NCBI GenBank assembly: GCA_002803225.1
Contig: NXFV01001492.1
Coordinates: 1-64,000, forward strand
DNA: 64,000 nucleotides
Reading direction: 5' to 3'
Origin: Gamarada debralockiae
Lineage: Eukaryota; Ascomycota; Leotiomycetes; Helotiales; Hyphodiscaceae
This document shows, piece by piece, positions 36,505 through 52,237 of this stretch (positions are counted from its first letter, which is position 1; each line of letters starts with the position of its first letter). The notes under the pieces were generated by a model. It did not search any database. It was not told the origin of the DNA and saw only the letters and a list, made by a program, of their open reading frames with translations. Both the position numbers and the translations under genes were made by a program.

Positions 36505-39071
36505 TGAGAATGAATCACAGCTTTCACGAGAGCTGCTTCCCGCATACAGTGTATTCGACGAGAAAAGAGTGAATGAATATGGTCCTGCGTACGACGTGTA
36601 GTCGTCGATGGACCGTGCTCAAAGGTTGCTAATCAGCAGTCTGATGTAGTTTCGGAAAGGAGTGGGCCGTGGCGCAGTAGGACGACGAGGCTCTTGTCGC
36701 TACTTTGCCATAGTTTGAAGTTGTGGTTTGTAAGGTGGTGACCTGGTGATCACAACGCAATTCGCATGTAGTATATGGGTGGTTGTCAAAGAGGAAGGTG
36801 TGCTTGGTTCAGGTTTATCATCCAAAGCTGGGCATTTAAGGCTGTGGTGGTTCTGTGGCCTTTCGCCAAGTCGATAGCACTGGGGCCGGACTGGCTCGAT
36901 TTGCTGCTGGCGGTAAAGCGCTACGCTACTTAAGCGGGCGGGAAGTTTGGATGTTCTAGGCAGGAGAGACAGAGGATCAAGAATTTTGGATTGAGTGGAG
37001 GAATGCTGCTCCTGAGTCCTGAAGACAACAAGATCGAATCTGATCAAACAGAAAATGACAATGGTGATTGTTGAATTGACGTTACGATGATTTTTAGTCG
37101 TATCTTACCACAAAGTGTCCTCACCTCATCTTTTTGGGAAGTCCCATCCTCAACGCCATCCCCTTTCTACTAGCCCCCTTTTATCACCACAGCCCCAGCC
37201 AAAATGCTCCACCACGAACCAGAATATTGCTTCTAAGGATAACGGCATCGCACCACACTCCACAGAGGGACGAGGAGTGACCTTCAATACGCTAGCCTCC
37301 TAAATAACTCTATCTTCGCCTCCTGTCTTGCCTCCTCCGTCTTGCCCCTATCTACAGATCTAAGCACCGTCGCACGCTGTACTTTTTAGTCGCACTGCAC
37401 TTGTACCTCGATTTTCACCTCACACGCATCTTGCCGTCACCAGCCGCCCCGCCACACATCAAATCTCATCTCACGCTTGCCTCAGTCACCCGCGTCCCTA
37501 TTCGCCAATTCCCCTTTATCCACGCATCTCGTCCTCACCACAAATCATCTCTCCCCATTCCTCCTCTATTGTGTACCCCTCGGACTCGATTCTCCATTCG
37601 GCACGCCGCACCGTAGGGAACCGCCAACCGCTCCTTTCCATATTATTTGCCCAACAACACTCACCATCGGCACTCCCCACTCTGTACAGGCAGCATTACC
37701 AATCCAGGCGGCCGATGATCTCATCACACAGAAAACCGAATCCGACGGGATTCCCCGTACTTTTTCCAGAACTCAATGTTTGAAGCCAAGCCCCTCTCAT
37801 CCACCCATTCTTGTTCGTACTGCTCGTTCTGCAAATCTCGTAACTCTTGTCATGTCAGCCTCAGCGCTCACGAGACATCATCTTCACACACTGCGTACGA
37901 ATCCATCGGACCCAGTTCCTTCAACATCGCGATCCTACGTGTACCATTTATTTTCGGCTTCTTACGCAGCGTATTCGGTATTTCTAATCTGTCATTATTC
38001 CCTGGGACCGCCCTGCCTCGACCTCCTCCCGAATAAGCATAATAATTGCGTGATTAAAAACTAATCAACAATACAGTAACTCCATAGCTCCCTCGTCGTA
38101 ACGAAAAATAATCTATGCTCTCATGCATAGTCATCCCAGCTTCAGCTCACCCAAAATGCGCTCACCAAACTGGGCCCCCTTCAAAAACGTCAGATCAACG
38201 TGAGCTCCCTGCCGAAACGTCGGTCTCCCGAATATAGTGCCGAATCGATCAACACCTTACTGCCATTGGAGAGAGGGAAGGGAATAATGTATAGCCGGCT
38301 TCCAGAAGCCTTTCAATTTGGAACCGTCAAACTCTGTTGGAACCAATGATAAGTCCTCTCCAAAACTCAAAATGCACAGCCACAAACCGTTCGGAATCGG
38401 GAAAAGCTCCCGTCATCTCGAGACGAGACTCACATTTTTCAAGACAACCGAGCAGGAAGAGAGAGTGGTATGCAGGCACGTCACGGTCAATTTTGGGCAG
38501 CAAGAGATACAATATAATCTTTTGTTTACTCAATACAGTAAAGTGTCTTCCTTCTTGCATTAACCATTGGTAGCATCTGCCAGTATTCTTGTTTGTACCA
38601 TGTTTGAAAAGGAGAAAGGAGTAATACCAGTATCAACCTCCAGTCTTCCCATAACGTCTATGAAGAAGTAGACCACCTCCAGCAAGGTACCATCGCCATA
38701 AAAAAAGTCTCAAAAATAATCCTACAAAAGTCCATTATCGTGCAGTGAAAGAAAAGTGAAAGGGAAAACATGATCGATGCCATCGCGCAAGCAATAACAA
38801 GGATTAATACAAACTGCCCAAGTGGACCGTCCGAATTCCGGAAATCCAGTAACTCGGCCTCAGGGTTATCAGACACAAAGTATGTGATACATCGATGCCA
38901 ATAAAAGTGGCAAGACACCATGGACAGTAATGATGTCCAGTGTTGTCGTGAGAGAATGGGTAAGGTGCAATGAAAGAGTGTTGATTCGCTGTGCAATTCG
39001 TCGACAGTCCGCAACGTGATCAGGTCGACAGAACCAACTTCACAATGGGAGACGTTTTGCTGAATGAGACT
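36505..39071. other. Gene-poor region upstream of the kinase
   Basis: 36.5-37.1 kb is probably the kinase leader and promoter. 37.1-38.0 kb is strongly C/T-rich on the plus strand; a 195-codon frame there (37477-38064) is Pro/Ser/Thr-rich and looks compositional, not coding. 38.0-39.07 kb is the 3' side of the next gene. No domain recognised. Confidence 0.5.
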
Positions 39072-42000
39072 TTACCAGTCAGAGCCCATCACAGGTCCAG
39101 TACCAGTGGTGTTGGAGTTCCATCCGTGCTCAAGGAGCTTCTTGTCGTCTTCGGCTTTTTGTGTGAGGTAACGCAAATATCCTTCGGCACCCATTGTTTT
39201 GACCGAAGCGCGAATAGGACGACGAGGTCGATCACGATTTGTCGGGCGGTTTTCCGGTAAGAAATTCGCAGCAATGAGCGGGGCGATGCCTTCAGTAGAG
39301 ACTTTGAAGTCGCCATTGGCAGAGATCTTTATATTGTCGATCTTCGTAGCGCCAGCTTCATCTTCACGCTCCAGAGTAGTCATGCTGTTGAGCATAGCCG
39401 GAGCAAGAGAAGCAGCTGCAGAGCCACAGTATTGAGGGAGATAGCCTTGTGCGGTCGCAGAAGAGACTGCTCCAGACAAAGCCGGTGCAGCCATTGTTGC
39501 TGCTACAGTGTTTCTCAGCATGTTCTGTAGGAACAGAGTGTGCTGGTCTCCGCTAAAGAGAGTATTAGTCCAATTCAAACATGATGCTGGATATTGAAAC
39601 TTACCCATGAGTGTTCGCAAATCGGTCTACCAAGCCAATTCCATATCCACACTTTGGTGACTGTTCCTTGTCCTTTGAGGTCAAGCGGATCTCAACAGTA
39701 GAGGCATTGCTCTGCGAATCATTTGTATTTGTCTTGGTGGATGTGGAGTCCTCCAGTTTTCCAGGGCTCCATTCCTCGATGCGCTTAGGACCTCCCCAAG
39801 AATCTAAGGCTCCGGCCTCGTCTTCCTTGCCCTCAGCCGAGTTACTGACAGCTTTGCTGTTGGGCGTAGCAGGCTGGATATTGCCTCCTCGGAAGCTTGG
39901 AGTCGGGTGATTATGGCGCGGAGCTGTTGGAGACGTGAAGAGGTTTGAAAAATCATCAGAGGCGGGGCCCATAGCCTCTATGGCAGCTGACTGTGTGAGC
40001 TGCTTCTGGGTTGAATCTCCATGTTTTCCATAGTTAGTTGACGACCAGTTCTGAGGGTGTCTATTATCGAACGTGTACGTGGCTGGGCGTGGAGAAGGAG
40101 ACTGAAAGCCAATGATATCATTCTCCAGAAAGGTCCGTGTAGGAGTTAGCATAAGGTTCTGCTCACTAGACTTGGTGCGAACTTGAGGCAGCGTCTGGTA
40201 ACTGGGAACCTCAGGCTCTGTGAAAAGCTTCTCGAATTCGGGAAGGACAGTCGTGGATTTGGGATAGGCATTGGAAGTGGTAGCAGGGGTCGCCATGCTG
40301 TTCACTGGTGAAGGCGGATAGAAATCCTTGCCATCGAATTTTGGCAGGCCCAAGCCTTTCAAGGCTGAGCGAGGAGCGTATCCCCAGTATAAGTGTCGCG
40401 CGCGAACTTCGTCTTCGGTGAGAGGTCTCGCGTAGACGAAGTCGGAGCCATTCGCCTCTCTGAGATGCATACCATTGGGAAGTGTTCCAACAAGATATGG
40501 CGTATCTCTAGGAGAATTGAAAAAAGCTCCGCCCGTCTTGCTTGCGGCTTCATATGCTGAAGGTGGTGCATGGAAGGTATAGGATCGCTGAAGAAGACTA
40601 GCAAGATTGCCATCGAGGATGTGAGGAGCCTGCATGGTGTGTGCCCGGGCGAAAGTGGCGGGGTTTACTCCGGAATGAGACATTGGCTGACCCCAATCGG
40701 ACGAAGAGCTTGCTGTACGTCGATTTCCAAGCGGTTCATATTGGGGAGTGGTCAGGCCCGAGAGAAGATTTGGTAGTACGACGGAGTCGTTTGATGCCTG
40801 TGTTGAGAAATCGCTCACCGGATCCGATTCTAAACGATGTGCCATGGTATGAGCACGCGGCTGAAACGGCGGCGCCTTTGCGGCTGCCACTGTCAACCGT
40901 GACTTGGTTGCTGGCTCAGACCGGGTCGATGGCTTTGAGTCAACAGATGTTTTGGTAATTTGGACATCTTCGCTCTTGGTCTGTGTTGGTGGCTGTTGGG
41001 AGGCGGGTACAAACAGAGGGATAGGTGGTGCCATGGCTTGACATAGCGTAGATGAACCCTTCTCCTTTAGCTCCTCGTTGGATGTAACAGAAGAACATGA
41101 CAAGTTCACCTTATTGCGCTCAGCGCCACCGCTAAACTCGTGTTTTGTTAAGGCCTCTATGTTGCTGCCACCATTGGAGGTAGTAGTATTTTCTCCAATC
41201 TTGCTGTTAAGTTGCGCTACAGAGATATGGTTTCCTTCTTGGCCTAATTGAGTCTGAAGCATAGCCTCTATCTTCTCAATGAAGACCATCAACTCGCTGC
41301 GTTCGCGTTGCAAGAAAGGTTCATCTACCACATGCTGATTGTTGGCCAACTGATTGTCGATGTGCTTGACTTGATTGCGAAATCCTTGAATCTGGAATTT
41401 CGTGAGTTCCGAGAGCGATACCATGCCTGGTGCCAGTTGCGGCATGAAGGGAGCCATAGGCAGGCCACCCTCAACATGTGAGACTCCGTTAGGTAAAATC
41501 ATTGGGAGATGACCAACCGGGCCCGGCGGCATCATGAGAGGCATGGGAATTGGCATAGGATATGGTGGCGGGGGGAGTAAGCTACCGGTTGTAGGGACTT
41601 GATGCGGCAAGTTTTGATCTGCAAGTACAGTGATAGGCAAAGGAACGGAATTTAGTGGTGGTTGGAATCCTGCAGGAACTGGATAGACCACCTGTCCATT
41701 GAACACAAATGGTCTTGAATGGTCAAACTGGCTAGGAGTGGAAATCTTGATAGGTTGGTGCAAGTTCATGGGTTGAAGTGGATCATTCGTAGCTTCCTTT
41801 GGAGGTTGGTCATTTCCCGAGGAGGTTTGGACATGTCCATGGAGGCTACTCAAATTCTGAGTAGCCATGGTTGCGTGTGCGAGAGAGGCACTCTGAGGGA
41901 GGAAGTTGTAGTTTGGCAAAGGTGAACCGATAACTGGCTGAGGAGAGTTCGGGAGCCACACAGTTTGTACTTGGCGAGTGTTCAGCTCAGTATCGGGGAA

Positions 42001-42670
42001 TTGTCTGCGAGGCTCAAAGAAGCACTTGTCTGGATTCCAGTCGAATTTTGGTGGGGCGATCGCGCGAGTATTGGGGACAATTCGACCTCCAGCTGTGACA
42101 CGAACGTGGGTGGGTGAGACAACGGCTCTGTAGAATCGCTGAAAGTTCTCGCTCTGTTGAGATGCAATGCCAGATGGAGCAGGATGAGGTTCGGAGGAGC
42201 GATGCGAGCTATCTCGTTGACGGAGGTGCCACTGGCTTTGACGTGAACGGTTGGCCAACCTATGAAAATCAGTGCGTCAGTTTCAGATGGTGAATAGAGA
42301 ACGTGTACATACTTTGATGAAGAGACCACTTGCTCTTCACTTTCTTCTGACGAACCTCCAGTGCGTTGATTTTCCAGTTGTGAGACTTTGCGTCGATTTG
42401 TCACGTCAACAAAAGCTTGGGATTGGCAATAGTAGCGTTCGGGATCGTTGAAGGCTTCTTCGGGGAGTCGAAAGATTCCTGCTGTACGAATGCGCGTTAG
42501 CAAAGGTGAATTTGATAGAATGAATGACTATGGGTATGAAAATTACCAATGTCTGGATGCTTGTTTAGCTTTCTGACGACACAATTCACCACTGGAAGAG
42601 AATTCCTCAAAACCAGTATCTCCTCGACGGAATAGCGCCGCGGGCACGAGGTAGGTATTGGCGACGTCAT
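39072..42670 (-). CDS. Large disordered fungal protein with a possible eIF4E-binding motif
   Basis: Exons 42670-42547, 42478-42313, 42259-39605, 39552-39072 sum exactly to 1142 codons (1141 aa). Three in-phase introns with consensus ends support the model. The protein starts MTSPIPTSCPRRYSVEEILV; YSVEEIL resembles the Y-x4-L-hydrophobic eIF4E-binding motif near the start of 4E-T/EAP1-like proteins, but with Ile for Leu. Later come TAGGRIVPNTRAIAPPKFDW and NPDKCFFEPRRQF, a long Pro/Gln/Asn/Ser-rich middle (PPPPYPMPIPMPLMMPPG), a coiled-coil-like stretch (FQIQGFRNQVKHIDNQLANN) and a more ordered C-terminus with RPRRPIRASVKTMGAEGYL. A role in mRNA translation or storage is inference. I chose ATG 42670 because upstream sequence shifts frame. 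Confidence 0.8.
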
Positions 42671-45600
42671 GACGAATCTGGAATATCCGAAGTTCTGATT
42701 AGCACTGCTAGCAATACTGTGACGATCTAGGAGTTGTGGGAGTATGCTTACATCTTGTATTCTTTCCTGTGGTGGCCGAAGCACCATGCAAAAATCGTCG
42801 GTCTCAGCAATCGTTGAATGCCCCGTATTTCGGACTAAGTCACGACTCCCAAGGCAATTGATGACGGTGGCAACTTGTTTGGCGATCTTCTTTTTTCGAT
42901 GGCGCTTGTGACCGACAAAAGGATGACGGGTGAATTGCGAGACAAGGAATTGCAGTAGTTGTTGCTCGAGGGAGTGAATGAGGGTGGGTGAGCCCAAGGT
43001 TTTCGGTGAATCTGAAGCTGATTGTTCTCCTGTGTGTCTTGGAATTCATCGATGAGCTTCATGGCTAGTCTGCAGGGAATATCAATGTTCTGGTATTGGG
43101 CTTCTGCCACAACTTTGATCGCAGGTAGGAGTATGCTGTCAAATCCCCTCTGGATTATGAGACATCCTCCTCTCTATTCTCATCATCGCTCTCTCGAGGT
43201 ACCTTATGATGCCAAACAAGGTAGTTTTGGCTGCTCATTGGCCATTTTGTTGTTTGATGAATTGACAATGAAAGAGGTGCTTACCGTGAATATGGAGCAG
43301 GAAAAGCACCGAATGCGGGCAAGACCGTACTCCTAGTCGTCGAGCTTGGTACAGCGAAGAGTTTCTTAGCAAGCAGTGCGCCGAAGAGGGAGAGGAGCAT
43401 GTGTTGAATTACGAGGTCGTTGATAGAAGAAGAGGGATAATGGTTCGATCCGAGTTGGCGATGAAGAAGTCTGCGTCTAGATGCATTTGGAAAGAGCGGA
43501 CGGGGACACCCAACAGCCTGGGAAGAAAGCACGAAACACGTTGGTCTAGTGGCACAGCCGTGTCTGGAAAACTTTGAGGTCTGCACTTATTTCTTCAGAT
43601 CCCCCTTTCCCAAATGGGAATATTCTGTTTTTCCATTTTTCATGGCAGCTGTATGCGGGTGGGAACTTACTCAACGCATACAATGAAGAAGCAATCCGCC
43701 AGAACTCGATCACAGATTGCATTTCCAAACATATGGAATTTGGAACAGGTGTAATTACGGGGCCAACCATGAGCAGAAAATATCATACAGAGATACATTG
43801 CCTCAGGAAAACCCATCTCTTTACATAGAAAACTCATGAAATGGCACAGCTTCATCGCAAGCTGCCAAATTTGCAAATCCCTCTGGGAAATAAAGAGGTT
43901 TGATAGAGCTTCATGGTGAGCATGAGAGCGGCCGTGTCATTCCTTCCACTTTGGAAGAAGTAGTCTTTCCGCCAGTCCCATCAACCCTAGACAATGAGAC
44001 AAAGGATAACGTGCAGCCAAGTATGTGAAGGCTGAATGCACGGCATCTACCTTTATGAATGGCCAAATTGTCGTTACCGATGCTCATGGCTCCCCACATC
44101 TGCAAATTGCCCTATCCATGCCTTCAGTATCGGAAAGCCCACTCTTCGAAGGTTCTTGGCACTCAAATTAAGTTGAGCTAAAGGAAGCGCCACGGAATTC
44201 TAAAGTACGGTAACCTGTATTCTTTGCATGTTCTCGAAAACGCATGCGCACAGCCTCCTGATCTCAAGCATGTTGCCATATCGTCCAGGCAGTCTGTGTC
44301 ACCGCTCTCGTGATCTTGAGGAGGATCCAAGGGTACACCGATATCCCACTCAAGGGTCCATGAGCGATTGAGGTCTGAAAAGACAGTCTGTCGTCGTCCT
44401 TTGGCGGTCCGTGTCGCTTCAAGAAGCGAAAAAAATTACTCTAGAACCCCACCTCCACCGCACATCCCGAACTCCACGTGATTTCTCACATTCCTAAATT
44501 GCCTTGCCCTTTTCTCATGCTTCTTCCCCGACCCCGCCATCTAAAATCGGGTATGACAATGGCATACGACGTCTGAGTTGTACAGAATCTGATATGTGAC
44601 AGAATTTCGATAGTAACTGGACAGCTACGACATGTGCATACTATGGAAATCCAGAGAGCATTGACCTCATGCAATAATGCAAGTTCTTACAGGCTCGATC
44701 CGGGCCTTACCAATTCCGATCCTCGTCCGGTCTGGAAAACCAATCCGTTGTCGTACCATTGCTTTTCAACAACCACACAATGGCTGGACGCCCCGCTCTC
44801 GCTTCATCAAGATTCATGACCGAACCTCAGCGTTCGTTGTTCCAGCCGACAGGGCCATTCAGACAAGAGGAATGATTGGTACTCATCCTTACAGTGGAAT
44901 TTTCTGGGATCTGCTCTCAGTGAGTGGGGATTCTCAGTATGCAGCTGACGGGCGAGTGTACTGGCTGATGACGTTTTGCTTGACTCCATTATTATTCTGT
45001 AGGCCAAGCAGGTCTCTCACTTTCTGTACTTTGCCCTTGCCTTTACCATCACATGCTGCTATTCAACTTGCTCTGGAGCACGGATCGTCATCATGATGAC
45101 TGGCTCCACCTCAGCTCATCAGATTTGGACGTCGGGCCTGGACTATGGCAGCCAGAAGGAATTGATATTGGTATCATCGCCTTCTTCACAATTGTATCCT
45201 AGATGAAGTAATTCTATCTGAGGTCTTCATTTGATATTTCGGTTCTGTTTGCAGCTTCAAAAGAGAAATCAGGATTTAACGGTGTATCGACTGAAGCTGC
45301 AATATCAAGAACCGAATTCTGGGGAGCTACTTGTGTTACTCTCTCATTCGTCAATCATGAACATTTTGGGAGTTCTTCCCACCCATTAAATTATTTCCCG
45401 CGTCTCTCAATATCCGCAAATCAGAGCTTCGTCTTGAACATATTTTGAAGCATCTCCGCCTCCATATGACCTTCGCTAAGAAACATAATTCGCTGCAAGG
45501 AGATTAAAATTTCCAGAAGACAAAAGCCGCTGACGCCACAAAGCACTCGATCTGGCATTGCTTGTCCGTGCAAGGCTCAGCTCAGATATTTTCCCCCTTG

Positions 45601-45678
45601 TCCATTCTGACCATCGAACTTGCGACAATTGGAACCGCGGAAAATCCGTTATTGCGGCCCGGTTCGAACGGCCCCCTC
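42671..45678. other. Gene-poor region
   Basis: 42.7-43.1 kb (minus) has open frames with protein-like pieces (LAMKLIDEFQDTQENN; FTRHPFVGHKRHRKKK) that may be leader ORFs or an exon I cannot join. A 31-codon frame at 44780-44875 (plus) starts MAGRPALASSRFMTEPQ but has no further exon I can support. Nothing else recognised. Confidence 0.4.
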
Positions 45679-46099
45679 CTACGGCGCTTGCAATCCACCA
45701 ACAGTAACCCTTTGTGTATCAATCCCGCCAGCCGCTGTGATGCTTACGGCTGATGGCCCCGTTGCCGTCGGGAATGGCTGAACAGGTATGTCCTTCACAG
45801 CCCAACCACTGTCGGTGTCACTAGCAGCGACAATTTCCATCAGAATATAATGGAGTGATCCGTTCTCAATTTGTGGTACAAACACCTCTCGAGAGACGCG
45901 GAACGGACTTGACATCATGGCCGTGTCTGAATCACGACCGTCTGCCTGATCAATATCAGCATCTGTGCTCTTGAAACTCGAATTGGAGACTCACCAGGCA
46001 ATGTGCACATGGCGCATTGTTGACCCATACCCAATTTGGGCAGTTGTAAGTGAGCCAGTACTTGCACCGGTACTTGTAATATCCACCGGAGCCGGACAT
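45679..46099 (-). CDS. Small cysteine-rich two-exon protein
   Basis: Exons 46099-45995 and 45945-45679 (49-bp intron, GTGAGT...CAG, phase 0) give 123 aa. Exon 1 encodes MSGSGGYYKYRCKYWL, YNCPNWVWVNNAPCAHCL, with four cysteines and many aromatics, a possible metal-binding or disulfide knot. Exon 2 continues ADGRDSDTAMMSSPFRVSRE and a beta-like stretch ending RVTVGGLQAP. The joined protein has a consistent composition that neither exon shows alone. No signal peptide is visible, so it is probably intracellular. I do not know its function; it looks like a conserved small fungal protein. Confidence 0.75.
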
Positions 46100-48969
46100 T
46101 TTGATGGACTACTACCCGCTGGCAGTAAAGCGTTTTGATGCGCGTATGAGGCGCTGATGTGTAGAGAAACGTGCTTGAGGGATCAATATGAACCTTCAGG
46201 CACACGATTGCGGCTGATTGGTATCACGGAGAAGAACGCCGAGACCTCGAAGTTAAGAAAAAGCAAAGAGATCGAAGGTCAGGATATATAGACTTTTTTC
46301 CAACGACCATCCGCCCCTGGCTGTCATGGCGGGCTCCCCCCAGTCTATCAATTAAGCCCTATTCGCTCCCTCCCGCACTTTTACTCTACTAAATCATCCG
46401 AGAGGCGAGGCTTATTTCGCTAAAAGGCTCCTGGGAAAGCGGGCAAGGTTTAAAGACCCATTTTTTGTTAGTTTCTAAAAGTTATCCAAAAAGGTGCATT
46501 TCCAAAGACGATGTTGCTGCAGTGCTGCATGCTGCAGCTGTATGTAGGTGCAGTTTTTCTACGAGGGATACAACAGAGAGATCAGCTCGTTCAAGGACCA
46601 ATGGAAAGTTAAAAAGACGGAGTTCCGAATTTATTATCTTTTCCAACATTAAATGACTACAGCAGTTGGGCGGTGGACACAAAGGTCAACAGCCAGATGA
46701 TCTGGGCTGCGCCGTCAGCTTGATAGCCACAAGCGGGTTTCAATAGATTACTAGACCCCGGAACCATCGATCCATGGATTGTGATATTTTCGGGAGATTG
46801 ATAACGTTCACCTTACCGAGGCTTTCCAAGATCTCTCCTGAAAACTCTGACGATCGTTCGATTTTACTGCATGCTCGTGGGTTATATTGACGGTCCAGCC
46901 CTTAGACTGCCAATCCTGCGTTCCTCCACCGATACAACATAATCCGCAGAATGATCGCTCAAATTTTACTTTCTACTCTTCACCGTCCTTTTCGACCAGT
47001 CACTGTTTCTTTTCTCATATCTCCCGGCTCCTCGTATAGCCGAATTTACCGCTCAATGAGACTGCAAAACTTCTCTGGGACAAGCAGTGCAGGGGTGGAG
47101 CTCGAAGGAGCTGCAGCTCTGTTCACGACGGTACCCTGGAGGCATGCGGGCCCTGGTCTCCACACCGTTCGCTTCGAATGCACAGACTACGTTCACCAGG
47201 GAAGAACCTCGGACTGGCTGATTTTCCCACGGGTTCCTTGTCCTTTTCCACGTGCTTTTGCCACACCAAAAGCTGTGGCCAACGGGTCTGCGTTTACGTG
47301 AGAAAGAGAGAAAAATAGAAGCAGTGTTTGCTAGTGGGTCGACATGTATCAGATTAGGCTACGATGGTGTGATATTGGCATATTCCTGAAGGAGACGTCG
47401 CTAGTTTAAAGCCTCGAAGCTAAGCAGCTGGGAAAGAGGCGGGAGAAGCGGAGAGAGCGCCCACGGTTCTCGTTCTGAAAAATGGCATGTTAGGGGGCCA
47501 AAAGGATCTCGTGGAGTCGGGGCCACTTGGTGGACTGTGTGGCGCCCGGTTCGTAAAGAGGTCCTCCTCAGACACCAGTCATGCCGCTGTCAACCCTGCT
47601 CTAGTGGCCGTTGAAGGCTTCGGGCCGCTCTTAGAAAAAGCAACTCAAGTCATGAGAACAAGCAAGGCAAGTGACGAATAACTCACTACTTAAGCTCCAC
47701 AATTATTATGAGCCTCAATGCTGTTGACATCAAAAAACGCACTCGCGGAGTCCTGGCTGCAATGGCCCACATTAAGCCTCAAACAGTGAACCCGGAGGTG
47801 CCCCCCTTTGAAGAGCTTCGTTGCAGCACACTTCTTCGACAACATTGGATCGAGGTACCGTCTCGGTACAACGCAGTTTCGAAAGATGTGAACCCCAGGC
47901 TGCAAGAATATAACGCCCACTTTGGGTTGCGTAGCGCCAGGATCGGAAGTGATGCAATGTGCATCGCTCCCCCACCGAGTACCCGGTCGACGGCAAGTGC
48001 GTCAAATTCTGTTGTGGCCGTACATCGAATACTGTTGTGTAGCATCTGGCTGACTTTGTGTGACAACCGCGATTTTTGAAACAAACGCTTCTGCCGTCAA
48101 GTAAGTGCATGGATGCAACATGTTAAGGCGAGGGGTGGCTGCCGGAAGGGAGGGAGGGTCCGGACGAGGCGCTGAGATAGCATTCTTCAAGAAACCATCA
48201 GACTACCTCGATGGCCTCTAAAAGGCTCGTCATACCCTCCAACTTCCAGCCCAGCAACTCACATCAAAAAAAGACACATATATTTGGCAAAATACGATCA
48301 AGGGTCAGAGATCGACGATCAATCGGAGCATAACGCTCAATTGAGAAGAAAACCGAATTCGACCGATCATATTCTCCTCCTTCTCAAAACACCATCCGGG
48401 TTTCTTCACTCGATGAGAAAATCTTTTCCAGGACTGTGCCACCGTCTTGCTAGATCTCCCCCAGCCATCGTATGCTGAAGAGTCGCCCTACGGCAAGTCA
48501 GCGATGGAATGCACGATCGAAAACTCACGCAGCACGACATCAACCCCGCCTTGTCACGGATAACATCCTATTCGATGCCACAATCCTCCCTTTGATAACT
48601 CATGTTCCACGCCCAAGGCTATTGGTGGACAGGAGGATATGGTTTGCCAGTGTCACCTACGTGACAGCCTTGCACAGTCAAGATGACCAAACTTCAAATA
48701 CGAGGAACTTGATCTTATTCATTGAGTTTAAGTCATAATAATATCGAGCTGGCTGAGTGCCGCTATTCTATCGATGACCAGTGAACGCCTCGCAAATTCA
48801 GATATGTGTGGGGCTGATGCAGCAGGCTCCTTCTAGACATTCGACCCTTCCATTGTTTTGTGCGCCAATCAGGTAGCAAGAACGCCGAAGAAATGTTTCT
48901 ATCCTCGACTGTGCATCACGCATCTAAAATTTTCCATGCGATATCGGTTTCCAAGCAAGATTTGGAATT
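46100..48969. other. Gene-poor region
   Basis: A CTGCAG/GCTGCA-rich palindromic patch lies at 46,505-46,545. Frames of 60-123 codons (46951-47301, 47708-48079 and others) have no start context, domain or intron support. The right end holds the 3' side of PRP43. Confidence 0.45.
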
Positions 48970-51397
<2,428 letters not shown>

Positions 51398-51608
51398 GAT
51401 GAAAGCTGACGAGGAGTGTTGTTGTGTGTTTACTTGAATCTTGTCGCAAGGCTGAAGAAAAAGCTGTTGTCGAGAAAATATCTAGATAGGGAAGATTAAG
51501 AATCACGCCAGTCCAAGTTGGGCGAAGCTAAACCTTAAACACCACAATCGCCAGCTTGATAAAGACCATCTCGAGCCAGACCGACTCCATCAAATCAAGT
51601 CAGTAATC
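51398..51608. promoter_or_regulatory. Divergent promoter PRP43 / TAF10
   Basis: Only 211 bp separate the two opposite start codons, so the leaders and core promoters of two housekeeping genes must overlap or abut here. Confidence 0.7.
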
Positions 51609-52237
51609 ATGGCAAACGCAGAGTCTCCAGATCCTTCAACGGACCTTGTTCCTGTTACAAACAAAGATGAAGAGGTCGATCCTGTTGCGCCAGCACCTGA
51701 GCCAAAATTACCAACGCGAAAAGATGCGTCTTTGAAAGAGTTCCTGGGAAAGATGGACGATTATGCCCCAATAGTGAGTTGCTTGCTTGGTCGGTACTCA
51801 TCATATCTCACATTTTACTTTAGATTCCAGATGCCGTAACCAACTATTACCTCACAAAAGCTGGATTGCCTCCTCCACCTCAAACCGACCCGAGACTCGC
51901 CCGCCTCCTCGCTCTAGCCACCCAGAAGTTCATCGCAGACATAGCAGCCGATGCCTACCAATACTCTCGCATCCGTTCATCCAACTCTTCCAATGCCAAC
52001 AATCCGATGGGTAACTTGGGAGCTGCTGCAGGATTCCCAGTCCCAGGTCAACCTACAGCGGCGCCTGGAGGCAAGGAACAGCAAGGCAGAGGGGGACCTC
52101 TTGGCATTCAACGACCTGGTTACGGAGGTGGTGGACAGGGTGGCAGCCAGAACAGAACAGTTCTTACCATGGAGGATCTAGGAATGGCGGTTGGGGAGTA
52201 CGGAGTCAATGTCAAAAGGGGAGAGTTTTACCGTTGA
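51609..52237 (+). CDS. TAF10: TFIID/SAGA subunit TAF10
   Basis: Exons 51609-51773 and 51824-52237 (50-bp intron, phase 0) give 192 aa. After an acidic Pro-rich N-terminus comes the histone-fold region: [60 protein letters not shown], and at the end [21 protein letters not shown] Gly/Gln/Pro-rich loop between the helices (residues about 110-165) is common in filamentous fungi. The protein pairs with TAF8 or TAF3 in TFIID and Spt7 in SAGA, in the nucleus. Confidence 0.96.

Noticed and set aside
37477..38064. 195-codon Pro/Ser/Thr-rich frame
   Set aside because: Pyrimidine-rich leader-like DNA; no motif, and alternative frames are similarly open.
42835..43110. Open minus-strand frames upstream of the large disordered protein
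   Set aside because: Could be part of its leader; a junction to the main frame could not be found and splicing the obvious intron shifts the frame.
44780..44875. 31-codon frame starting MAGRPALASSRF
   Set aside because: A following stretch in another frame (WNFLGSALSEWGF) is suggestive, but no splice joins them in phase.
47401..47460. 5S rRNA-like words (GAAGCTAAGCAGCTGGG)
   Set aside because: Only a short resemblance; the internal control regions and overall fold of 5S rRNA are absent.
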